Shown here one piece after another: positions 1 through 4,575 of a stretch of DNA of 5,980 bases. Both the position numbers and the translations under genes were made by a program. Position 1 is the first letter of the stretch; each line of letters begins with the position of its first letter. The notes below the pieces were generated by a model, which worked only from the letters and a program-made list of their open reading frames with translations, had not been told where the DNA came from and ran no database searches. Source of the DNA: Spirochaetota bacterium (lineage in GTDB: Bacteria > Spirochaetota > UBA12135 > COTS27 > JAFLEE01); NCBI GenBank assembly GCA_017302015.1, contig JAFLEE010000150.1:1-5980 (forward strand), written 5' to 3'.

Positions 1-61
1 GGTGAGGCTCATAGCCCCATTTTTTTCCATTTCCACGATTGGCTCCTAAAAGAGCCGACCG

Positions 62-131
62 TTTCGTCCGGATTTTTAGTTGAGGCAATGGGGGGCTTTC
101 GTCCGGAATTCTGGTGATGCAATGCGAACCC
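62..131. repeat. Imperfect 35-bp tandem repeat upstream of cysK promoter
   Basis: Two adjacent 35-base units (62-96 and 97-131) both begin with TTTCGTCCGG followed by A. Both also carry a GAGGCAATG/GATGCAATG block near the same offset, with a one-base shift between units. The repeat ends directly before the -35 hexamer of the cysK promoter, so it could be an array of activator sites. It could equally be a decayed duplication without function. No regulator can be named from it. Confidence 0.5.
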
Positions 132-160
132 TTGACATCTTAAGCTTCTTTTAGTATACT
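132..160 (+). promoter_or_regulatory. Sigma-70-type promoter of cysK
   Basis: A perfect -35 hexamer TTGACA (132-137) is followed after exactly 17 bases by TATACT (155-160), which matches the -10 consensus at five of six positions. The stretch is AT-rich against a GC-rich background. Transcription would start near 167, leaving a leader of about 29 bases that includes the AAAGGAG ribosome site at 183-189. This is the strongest promoter match in the window. Confidence 0.85.
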
Positions 161-167
161 TAGTATA
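155..167. promoter_or_regulatory. Candidate operator overlapping the cysK -10 and start site
   Basis: TATACT-T-AGTATA is a perfect inverted repeat (6-bp arms around one base) lying on the -10 element and the predicted start site. The same bases also contain TTAGTATA twice in direct orientation (151-158 and 160-167). A dimeric repressor bound here would block transcription. Cysteine synthase genes are often controlled by sulfur-responsive regulators such as the Rrf2-family CymR, but no match to a specific consensus is claimed. AT-rich -10 regions give short palindromes by chance, so confidence is moderate. Confidence 0.4.
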
Positions 168-195
168 TAAAATAACTGGCCTAAAGGAGTTCTCC

Positions 196-1107
196 ATGCC
201 CGCCAATAATATCCTCGAGACCATCGGCAAAACCCCCCATGTGCGGCTGGGGCGCCTTTTCGGTTCCACGGCCAAGGTGTGGGTGAAACTCGAGCGCACC
301 AATCCTGGCAATAGCATCAAGGACCGCATCGCCCTGGCGATGGTCGAAGACGCCGAAGCGAAGGGCATCCTCCAGAAAGATTCGGTCATCATCGAGCCGA
401 CCTCCGGCAATACCGGCATCGGTCTGGCCCTGGTGGCGGCGGTGAAGGGCTACAAGCTCATCCTCGTCATGCCCGAGAGCATGTCCATCGAGCGGCGCAA
501 ACTCATGTCGATCTACGGGGCCCAATTCGAACTCACCCCGCGGGAGAAGGGCATGAAGGGCGCCATCGAGAAGGCCAACGAACTCGTGAAGGCCACCCCG
601 CACGCGTGGATGCCCAGCCAATTCGACAATCCGGCCAATATCGAGATCCACCGCAAGACCACGGCGGCCGAGATCCTCGCCGATTTCCCCGACGGACTCG
701 ATGTGCTCATCACCGGCGTCGGCACCGGCGGCCACTTCACCGGGGTGGCGGAGGCCCTCAAGAAAAAATGGCCCGGACTCAAGGCCTTCGCCGTCGAGCC
801 CGCGCTCTCCCCCGTCATCTCGGGCGGGCAGCCCGGTCCGCACCCCATCCAGGGCATCGGCGCCGGCTTCATCCCCAAGAACCTGAACACCGCCCTCGTC
901 GACGGGGTCATCCAGGTGAGCAAAGACGAGGCCTTCGACTATGCGCGTCGCGCCGCGAAGGAGGAAGGCATCCTCGTCGGCATCTCCAGCGGCGCCTCCT
1001 TGGCCGCGGTGGCCAAGAAGCTCCCCGAACTGCCGGCGGGTAGCCGCATCCTCACCTTCAATTACGATACGGGCGAGCGCTACCTCTCGATCGAGGGCCT
1101 CTTCTAG
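196..1107 (+). CDS. cysK: Cysteine synthase (O-acetylserine sulfhydrylase), PLP-dependent
   Basis: This 303-residue cytosolic enzyme condenses O-acetylserine with sulfide to give cysteine and acetate, the last step of cysteine synthesis. The fold-type II PLP motifs are intact: the NSIKDR block with the Schiff-base lysine K42, the TSGNTG substrate loop (69-74), and the phosphate-binding GVGTGG loop (174-179). The GISSGA segment (263-268) should supply the serine facing the pyridine nitrogen. The C-terminal GERYLS (293-298) is typical of CysK, and the length fits the family (about 300-320). The start is supported by AAAGGAG six bases upstream and by the strong promoter at 132-160. The gene appears monocistronic, since the next gene converges on it 18 bases after its stop. 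CysM or a cystathionine beta-synthase-like role is less likely because of the GERYLS tail and lack of extra domains. Confidence 0.95.
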   Translation: MPANNILETIGKTPHVRLGRLFGSTAKVWVKLERTNPGNSIKDRIALAMVEDAEAKGILQKDSVIIEPTSGNTGIGLALVAAVKGYKLILVMPESMSIERRKLMSIYGAQFELTPREKGMKGAIEKANELVKATPHAWMPSQFDNPANIEIHRKTTAAEILADFPDGLDVLITGVGTGGHFTGVAEALKKKWPGLKAFAVEPALSPVISGGQPGPHPIQGIGAGFIPKNLNTALVDGVIQVSKDEAFDYARRAAKEEGILVGISSGASLAAVAKKLPELPAGSRILTFNYDTGERYLSIEGLF

Positions 1108-1125
1108 GGGCCGCGGCGGGCGCCG

Positions 1126-1935
1126 TCAGATTTTCTTCCGGAACTCTTCTTTCTTGCCGAGCACGAGGGCCTGTAGCCCCGCTTCGGCCTCGTCGGCCTT
1201 CCCGAGGTACTGGTTGAGTTTGTCCTTGAAGGAGTGGGTGACGTAGGTCGCCCGGTAGCCGGCCGACATCTCGTCATACCACCTCTTGACCGCCTTCGCA
1301 TCGGGCTTCTTGTAGCGGCCGGTGAAGGCGAGTTCGGACAGGGGATATTTGGGCGGCATCGTCTTCGGGGTGGAGGCGCTATAGCCGAGGACGAGGGTGG
1401 TGATGGGCAGGACGCCGTGGGGCAGGCCGAGTTTTTCCTTCAGGTATCGGGCGTCGTAGAAGCCCGTCTTCCCGGTCTCGGAGAGCATGACCGACGAGAC
1501 CCCGAGGGCTTCGGCGGCGATGTTCATGGCGTAAGCGGCGATGCCCACGTTCACCGTGGCGAGGGTGAGTTCGCAGAGGGGCTTATAGGGGAAGTTCGGG
1601 ATGGCGGCCCGGGAGCGGGCCATATCGGCGAAGAGGATCACCGCGCGGTCCCCGAGGAAGGGCATGGGGCTTCCGAAGGTTTTCTTCCATTGGGATTGGT
1701 CGTAGACCCCGAAGGTCCACGTCTGGAGGTTCACGGTGCAGGGGGCCACCCGGGCCGCCTCGAGGATCGCCGCGAAGACATCGTCGGGGATGCGTCGCTT
1801 CTGGAATTTCCGCACCGAACGGCGTGCCATGAGGAGGGAAAGGGTCGGATTGCCCGCGAGGGATTTCGGGACTTGAGGCTTGCCCTTGAGGATGCGACCC
1901 AGGGCGGACAGGAACGAAAGGGGGTTGGCGCTCAT
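1126..1935 (-). CDS. Nitroreductase-family FMN-dependent oxidoreductase
   Basis: The 269-residue product has the nitroreductase fold signature: an FMN-contacting RRSVRKF at 38-44, an ARVAPCTVNLQTW block at 61-73 matching the family's A-x-x-APS-x-x-N-x-QPW region, and a late VLGY strand at 182-185. Such enzymes use FMN and NAD(P)H to reduce nitroaromatics, quinones, flavins or related substrates; the physiological substrate cannot be told here. A Cys (C65) sits where Ser is common, and L70-Q-T-W replaces the usual QPW. About 30 residues precede the FMN motif and a basic, helical tail of roughly 65 residues follows the core, making it longer than minimal members (about 180-220). The start has GAGAGG six bases upstream on the minus strand. 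No signal peptide is evident. Family assignment is firm; any narrower name would be a guess. Confidence 0.87.
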   Translation of the reverse strand: MSANPLSFLSALGRILKGKPQVPKSLAGNPTLSLLMARRSVRKFQKRRIPDDVFAAILEAARVAPCTVNLQTWTFGVYDQSQWKKTFGSPMPFLGDRAVILFADMARSRAAIPNFPYKPLCELTLATVNVGIAAYAMNIAAEALGVSSVMLSETGKTGFYDARYLKEKLGLPHGVLPITTLVLGYSASTPKTMPPKYPLSELAFTGRYKKPDAKAVKRWYDEMSAGYRATYVTHSFKDKLNQYLGKADEAEAGLQALVLGKKEEFRKKI

Positions 1936-1962
1936 CGGGGACCTCTCTAGATCGGCGCCGCT

Positions 1963-1968
1963 ATTCTA
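1963..1968 (-). promoter_or_regulatory. Possible -10 element for the nitroreductase gene
   Basis: On the minus strand the hexamer TAGAAT lies about 28 bases before the start codon, giving a leader of around 20 bases. The same hexamer occurs in the promoter proposed for the zinc-ribbon gene. There is no convincing -35 at 17-18 bases (AGAGCA or TAGAGC), so this is a weak call. Confidence 0.3.
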
Positions 1969-2031
1969 TCGTGCGGAAAAACGCCTGCTCTACTCTCGCG
2001 CGGTTCCCGCCAGCCGGTCACCCGGTTCATT

Positions 2032-2037
2032 TAATAT
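2032..2037 (+). promoter_or_regulatory. Possible -10 element for the DUF1080-like gene
   Basis: TAATAT is the only AT-rich hexamer in the 175-base divergent intergenic region that suits a rightward promoter. It would give a leader of about 65 bases containing the GC palindrome at 2060-2075. No good -35 is visible. Confidence 0.25.
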
Positions 2038-2059
2038 GGGGAGACTCGCGGCCTAGTCG

Positions 2060-2075
2060 CCCCGGGGCCCCGGGG
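2060..2075. repeat. 16-bp GC-only palindrome in leader of DUF1080-like gene
   Basis: CCCCGGGGCCCCGGGG is a perfect palindrome made of two abutting CCCCGGGG palindromes. It sits 35 bases before the start codon at 2111. It could fold in the leader RNA or be a protein-binding site. It is followed by GATAAAC rather than a T-run, so it is not a standard terminator. Confidence 0.6.
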
Positions 2076-2110
2076 ATAAACTCAAGGCAAGCCCAACCCG
2101 TGAGGTAACC

Positions 2111-2800
2111 ATGCTGAAATCCGTCGCGCTCTGCACCCTTTTCCTCGCCGCCGCGGCCTCGGCCGAACCCGAACTGGCCTTCGCCGGGAAGGCGATCTTC
2201 GAGCCCGACTTCAAGAGCGTCGGGACCAATTGGATGACGCGGGTGGGCACCTGGACGGTGAAGGACGGCGTGCTCACCGGCGTGGAGCGCCCCGAGCAGA
2301 AGCACGGCGCCGTCTGCCGCTTCCCCTTCCCCTTCTCGAACGCCCTCATCACCTTCGAATACCGCATCACCGGCGGGCGCATGGCGAGCCTGAGCGTCAA
2401 CGACGCCAAGGACCACATGGCGCGACTCACGCTCACCCCCACCAGTGTCCAGGCGCGAAAGGATGACAACGACCACGCGGGGCCCGATGTGGCCGTCCCG
2501 TTCAATATCGTCTCGAACATCGACGGAAAGGCCTGGCAGACCGCGGAAATGGCCCTGGTGGGCGATTGGCTTTGGACGCGCGTCGGCGGAAAACTCTCCT
2601 TCGGCCGCGATCCCCTTTTCGCGAAAGCCAAGGCCAATTTCGGTTTCACGGTGGGCGGCGAGGGGGTGGAGTTCCGCAACCTGAAAGTCTGCGAAGCGAC
2701 CCCGAACGCCGAGTGGGAGGGTCTCGCGGAAGCGCTGCGCGCCAAGTACCCGCTTCCCCCGCCGCCCGCTCCGGCGAAGAAGAAGGCGAAGAAAGAGTAG
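2111..2800 (+). CDS. Secreted DUF1080/LamG-like (3-keto-disaccharide hydrolase-type fold) protein
   Basis: The 229-residue product begins with a clear Sec signal peptide: MLK, a hydrophobic stretch to A16, and an ASA cleavage site after residue 18. No lipobox is seen, so it should be periplasmic or extracellular. The mature part has the beta-sandwich pattern of DUF1080 proteins common in Planctomycetes and Verrucomicrobia: GTWTVKDGVLTG near 46-57, a charged E-x-KHGAV segment, then FEYRITGG, a HMARLTLTP strand, and a late GFTVGGEGVEFRNLKV strand. DUF1080 members include sugar-binding and glycoside-processing proteins, but no catalytic residue can be assigned. The C-terminus is odd: a proline run (PLPPPPAPA) followed by the basic KKKAKKE, perhaps a cell-envelope or polyanion-binding tail. 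GAGG five bases upstream supports the start. It stands alone, divergent from the nitroreductase gene. The fold assignment is fairly secure and the function is unknown. Confidence 0.75.
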   Translation: MLKSVALCTLFLAAAASAEPELAFAGKAIFEPDFKSVGTNWMTRVGTWTVKDGVLTGVERPEQKHGAVCRFPFPFSNALITFEYRITGGRMASLSVNDAKDHMARLTLTPTSVQARKDDNDHAGPDVAVPFNIVSNIDGKAWQTAEMALVGDWLWTRVGGKLSFGRDPLFAKAKANFGFTVGGEGVEFRNLKVCEATPNAEWEGLAEALRAKYPLPPPPAPAKKKAKKE

Positions 2801-2845
2801 GAGGCCTCACCCCCTTCCCCTCTCCAAGACTGGAGAGGGGGGGGG
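2801..2845 (-). repeat. Palindromic repeat copy A (left end of island)
   Basis: The 13-base terminal repeat GAGGCCTCACCCC leads into a perfect 10-bp stem, CCCCTCTCCA (2817-2826) and TGGAGAGGGG (2831-2840), with loop AGAC, then more G to give a run of nine (2837-2845). It is in opposite orientation to copy B. It abuts the TAG of the DUF1080-like gene, so it could also help end transcription, but no T-run follows on either strand. Confidence 0.8.
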
Positions 2846-2906
2846 AGATAAAGAGGACAAAGTACGCTTTCGCTGGGCTAGGTGAAGTTTTGTTATCGCA
2901 ATTCTT

Positions 2907-2961
2907 GCCTTCTAAAGCTTTTGAGGCGGGTGGCAGACAAAGACGGCCGGGGAAAGGCCTC
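2907..2961 (+). repeat. Decayed palindromic repeat copy A' (internal)
   Basis: Bases 2923-2961 align without gaps to 3459-3497 of copy B, with 31 of 39 identical by my count, and end in the same GGCCTC terminus. The preceding hairpin core has degenerated around AAAGCTTT (2914-2921). The second hairpin of copy B is also broken here. This is an older, mutated copy in the same orientation as B, upstream of the nuclease gene. Confidence 0.65.
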
Positions 2962-3032
2962 TTCTCGTCAGGAAACTTAAGAAATGAATTTCTCCACTCG
3001 GTTTTTCATTCCAACTGGGTATTAGAAAGTGG

Positions 3033-3491
3033 ATGGAACGAGTGTTTACGATGACTGAACTTTCTCGGGCGCTGCGTCGAAAGGCGACGGACGCTGAAAA
3101 AGTGTTCTGGAGTCAAGTGCGTGGCCGAAAAACAGGCTTTAAATTCCGAAGGCAACAACCGCTCCGATTTCTTTTCAACCAACAACGACGGTTTTATATC
3201 GCCGATTTTTACTGCAGCAAACTCAAACTCGTCATGGAAATTGACGGTTCCTATCACCAGGGGCGGGAACGTTACGATCATGAACGCACAGAAGTTATTC
3301 TGCGCATGGGTTTGAGAGTCGTTCGCTTTACCAATGAAGAGGTCATACGAGACCGTGACCTCGCGAAGAAACTCATATCAGATCACTCCCTCCATGATGA
3401 ACTATTAATCATGTCGACCCTCCCTCTCGCTCTCCCTCCCTCTCCCTCTCCAGCCTTGGAGAGGGGTGGCCGCCAACGGCGGCCGGGGTGA
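3033..3491 (+). CDS. DUF559 endonuclease-domain protein (Vsr-like, PD-(D/E)XK fold)
   Basis: The 152-residue product matches the DUF559 family (PF04480), which is related to very-short-patch repair endonucleases. The N-terminal TELSRALRRKATDAEKVFW (8-26) is the usual helix. FRRQQP (38-43), IADFY (56-60, with D58), VMEIDG (67-72, with E69 and D71), H75 and DHERT (82-86) make up the active-site region, and GLRVVRFTNEEV (93-104) closes the domain. It probably cuts or nicks DNA; the target is unknown. The domain ends near residue 125, and the rest (TLPLALPPSPSPALERGG and onward) is read from repeat copy B, which also supplies the TGA. Neither possible start, 3033 or 3051 (MTELSRAL), has a convincing ribosome site; the domain starts right after the second Met, so 3051 is a real alternative. 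Codon use and GC differ from the neighbours, suggesting acquisition. It converges on the HAD gene, with only ten bases between stops. Confidence 0.85.
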   Translation: MERVFTMTELSRALRRKATDAEKVFWSQVRGRKTGFKFRRQQPLRFLFNQQRRFYIADFYCSKLKLVMEIDGSYHQGRERYDHERTEVILRMGLRVVRFTNEEVIRDRDLAKKLISDHSLHDELLIMSTLPLALPPSPSPALERGGRQRRPG

Positions 3492-3497
3492 GGCCTC
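3418..3497 (+). repeat. Palindromic repeat copy B (right end of island, overlaps gene)
   Basis: A pyrimidine tract (3418-3451, with a single G at 3429) built from CCCTCT-like units runs into a 9-bp stem, CCCTCTCCA (3444-3452) and TGGAGAGGG (3457-3465). A second perfect hairpin follows, GGCCGCC-AAC-GGCGGCC (3468-3484), then the 13-base terminus (3485-3497). The first 74 bases are translated as the tail of the DUF559 protein. Compared with copies A and C, it carries the second hairpin as an extra insertion between core and terminus. Confidence 0.8.
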
Positions 3498-3501
3498 CTC
3501 T

Positions 3502-4170
3502 CTAAAATAGTCCAAGAACCTTCTGGGCATCCAATCCCACGAACGAATGCACGACCCGGGTCGCATCGGGCGGGGTTTTCTCTTTCGGCCAGAGGGCCAG
3601 TGACCGGATGCCCGCCCGCTTGGCGGCGAGGAGGCCAAGGGCCGCATCCTCCACCACGAGGCACTCCGCCGGGGGGACGTCGATGCGCTGGGCGGCGAGG
3701 AGGAAGATGGCGGGTTCGGGCTTGCTGCGGGGCACCTCGTGCCCCGAGGTGATGGACTTAAAATGGGGGGTGATGCCCAGCCGGTCGGTGATGAAGCGGA
3801 CGAACTCGAGGGTGGAGGACGAGGCGATGGCCATGGGGAAGCCGCCTTGGGCGAAGGAAGTGAGGAGCGCCTGGGCGCCGGGAACCCAAGGAACCCCCTC
3901 TTCCCCGAGGATCTTGAAGATCAGATTGCGCTTTCGCTCGATAAGGCCGTCCAATTCTTCCGGGGTGATGGCGCGCCCGTGGCGGCGGTAGATCTCGGTG
4001 AAGAGCGGCCGGTCGGTGCTCCCGGAAAAATCCTTGCCGATGGTTTCTGGGGGGATGGCGATGCCCACCTCGGCTAGCACGAGGCTCTCGCAGCGCGAAT
4101 GGATGGACTGGGTATCTGAAAGCACGCCGTCGAGATCCCATAGGATCCCCCGGATCGGGCAGGCGCTCAT
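3502..4170 (-). CDS. HAD-superfamily phosphatase / beta-phosphoglucomutase-like hydrolase
   Basis: The 222-residue cytosolic protein has all four HAD motifs. Motif I is WDLDGVLSDT (11-20), with nucleophile D12 and acid/base D14. Motif II is the Ser cluster at 117-119 after AIA. Motif III is K150 in SKPEP. Motif IV is VVEDA (172-176), with E174 and D175 as metal ligands. Residues of about 20-95 form a C1-type helical cap, placing it in the subfamily IA group of beta-phosphoglucomutase, phosphoglycolate phosphatase and small sugar-phosphate phosphatases. It should hydrolyse or isomerise a small phosphorylated metabolite with Mg2+; the substrate cannot be predicted. A CCAAAGG ribosome site lies about eight bases upstream on the minus strand. 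The gene stands alone, and its stop lies against the right end of the repeat island. Confidence 0.88.
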   Translation of the reverse strand: MSACPIRGILWDLDGVLSDTQSIHSRCESLVLAEVGIAIPPETIGKDFSGSTDRPLFTEIYRRHGRAITPEELDGLIERKRNLIFKILGEEGVPWVPGAQALLTSFAQGGFPMAIASSSTLEFVRFITDRLGITPHFKSITSGHEVPRSKPEPAIFLLAAQRIDVPPAECLVVEDAALGLLAAKRAGIRSLALWPKEKTPPDATRVVHSFVGLDAQKVLGLF

Positions 4171-4239
4171 CGCCGAGGCCTTTGGACTGTCTCGGGATCG
4201 AAATTAAAAGACGCGCTGACGCGGGCCCAAGGGCGGCGT

Positions 4240-4276
4240 CTCATTCCGTGGGCGAGAGGGGTTAAACGGAAATGAG
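4240..4276. repeat. Imperfect inverted repeat upstream of HAD gene
   Basis: CTCATTCCGT (4240-4249) and ACGGAAATGAG (4266-4276) are complementary apart from one extra base, separated by 16 bases. It lies 70-106 bases upstream of the HAD start codon, so it could be a regulator site for that gene. The long spacer and single occurrence keep confidence low. Confidence 0.3.
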
Positions 4277-4373
4277 GCATTGGATGCCCTCCTCGGATGG
4301 GGATCGCGGTATTTTACAAAGGGAGCTGAATTTCTGGGGGGAAAGCCCGAATTCATTGGGAGAGGCCCTCGGG

Positions 4374-4397
4374 CACCCTCCTCCAAGCCGGGAGAGA
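4374..4397. repeat. Degenerate palindromic repeat next to copy C
   Basis: The stretch containing CCCTCCTCCAAGCCGGGAGAG resembles the hairpin core of the repeat family (CCCTCTCCAAGCTTGGAGAG type) with an insertion and substitutions, directly before copy C. It is probably a decayed tandem copy, though similarity this short could be coincidental. Confidence 0.35.
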
Positions 4398-4399
4398 GA

Positions 4400-4443
4400 C
4401 CTCACCCCCCGGCCCCCTCTCCAAGCTTGGAGAGGGGGTGAGG
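4400..4443. repeat. Solo palindromic repeat copy C, 26-bp perfect palindrome
   Basis: CCTCAC (4400-4405) and GTGAGG (4438-4443) bracket a perfect 26-bp palindrome (4413-4438) centred on AAGCTT. The core matches copy A at 23 of 25 positions by my count (cccctctccaa through ggaggg-type arms). It has no nuclease gene attached and lies in a promoter-proximal region rather than after a stop codon, so terminator function is unlikely to explain the whole family. Confidence 0.85.
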
Positions 4444-4488
4444 ACTTTGCTAGAGTGAATACGCGATGGGTCGTGGGTTTGGCCTGGA

Positions 4489-4517
4489 GAAATTCGGACT
4501 TTAAACATCCGAATTTC
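4489..4517. promoter_or_regulatory. Perfect 10-bp inverted repeat, candidate operator
   Basis: GAAATTCGGA (4489-4498) and TCCGAATTTC (4508-4517) are exact reverse complements with a nine-base spacer. The right arm touches the -35 region of the promoter proposed for the zinc-ribbon gene. There is no T-run after either arm, so a terminator is unlikely. The position suits a dimeric transcription factor. Confidence 0.45.
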
Positions 4518-4544
4518 GTAAAAAGCGTCGATAAATGTTAGAAT
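4515..4544 (+). promoter_or_regulatory. Extended -10 promoter of zinc-ribbon/GAF operon
   Basis: TGT-TAGAAT (4536-4544) is an extended -10 element, with a weak -35 (TTCGTA, 4515-4520) 18 bases upstream. The start would fall near 4551, about 25 bases before the ATG at 4576. The surrounding stretch is strikingly AT-rich. The leader lacks a good Shine-Dalgarno sequence; only GGA at 4567-4569 is present. Confidence 0.5.
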
Positions 4545-4575
4545 TGCGTGATTACCCCTACTAATTGGAACCACC

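Larger units (their letters stand above)
2801..3497 (+). mobile_element. Candidate nuclease-bearing repeat element with 13-bp perfect terminal inverted repeats
   Basis: The segment starts with GAGGCCTCACCCC (2801-2813), directly after the upstream gene's stop codon, and ends with its exact reverse complement (3485-3497), four bases before the next gene's stop codon. Each end carries the same hairpin core just inside (2817-2840 and 3444-3466, in opposite orientation). Inside are a decayed internal repeat copy and a DUF559 endonuclease gene. Base composition is lower in GC than the flanks: 24 of 60 bases at 3181-3240 against 42 of 60 at 2281-2340. No target-site duplication is visible. The boundaries are seen in the sequence; mobility is inferred. 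Confidence 0.5.
4171..4575. other. Noncoding region between HAD and zinc-ribbon genes
   Basis: About 400 bases between two divergent genes with no credible reading frame. From left to right it holds the ribosome site of the HAD gene (CCTTT at 4179-4183, minus-strand AAAGG), an imperfect inverted repeat (4240-4276), a degenerate and then an intact palindromic repeat (4374-4443), a 10-bp inverted repeat (4489-4517), and a likely promoter for the zinc-ribbon gene. I see no small RNA or riboswitch fold that I can name. Confidence 0.6.

Noticed and set aside
1-10. GGTGAGGCTC at the window edge as the tail of another palindromic repeat copy.
   Set aside because: Only eight bases match the family terminus (GGGGTGAGGCCTC) and the rest would lie outside the window, so it cannot be judged.
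41-56. GGCTC-CTAAAA-GAGCC hairpin as a terminator of an upstream gene.
   Set aside because: The stem is five base pairs and no T-run follows directly on either strand.
181-843. Long open frame on the minus strand opposite cysK, as a real gene.
   Set aside because: It is antisense to a gene with intact catalytic motifs, has a composition typical of reverse-frame reading of GC-rich codons, and shows no recognisable domain.
1114-1134. Short hairpin CGGC-GGGC-GCCG followed by TTTT between the cysK and nitroreductase stops, as a bidirectional terminator.
   Set aside because: The stem is only four base pairs and the T-run is interrupted and displaced by several bases; this can be expected by chance in GC-rich DNA.
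1234-1950. 238-codon open frame on the plus strand opposite the nitroreductase gene.
   Set aside because: The translation is rich in Gly, Glu, Arg and His with no domain pattern, as expected for the complement of a GC-rich gene; the minus-strand frame has clear family motifs.
2801-3497. Copies A and B as ordinary Rho-independent terminators only.
   Set aside because: The stems are strong, but no T-run follows on either strand, the ends extend to perfect 13-bp inverted repeats, and copy C lies upstream of genes instead of after them. Some contribution to termination remains possible.
2795-3505. Target-site duplication flanking the 13-bp inverted repeats.
   Set aside because: The bases outside the two ends (GAGTAG on the left, CTCTCT on the right) are not direct repeats.
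3418-4443. Repeats spaced along this region as a CRISPR array.
   Set aside because: The copies are few, irregularly spaced, in mixed orientation and themselves palindromic, with no unique spacers of equal length and no cas genes.
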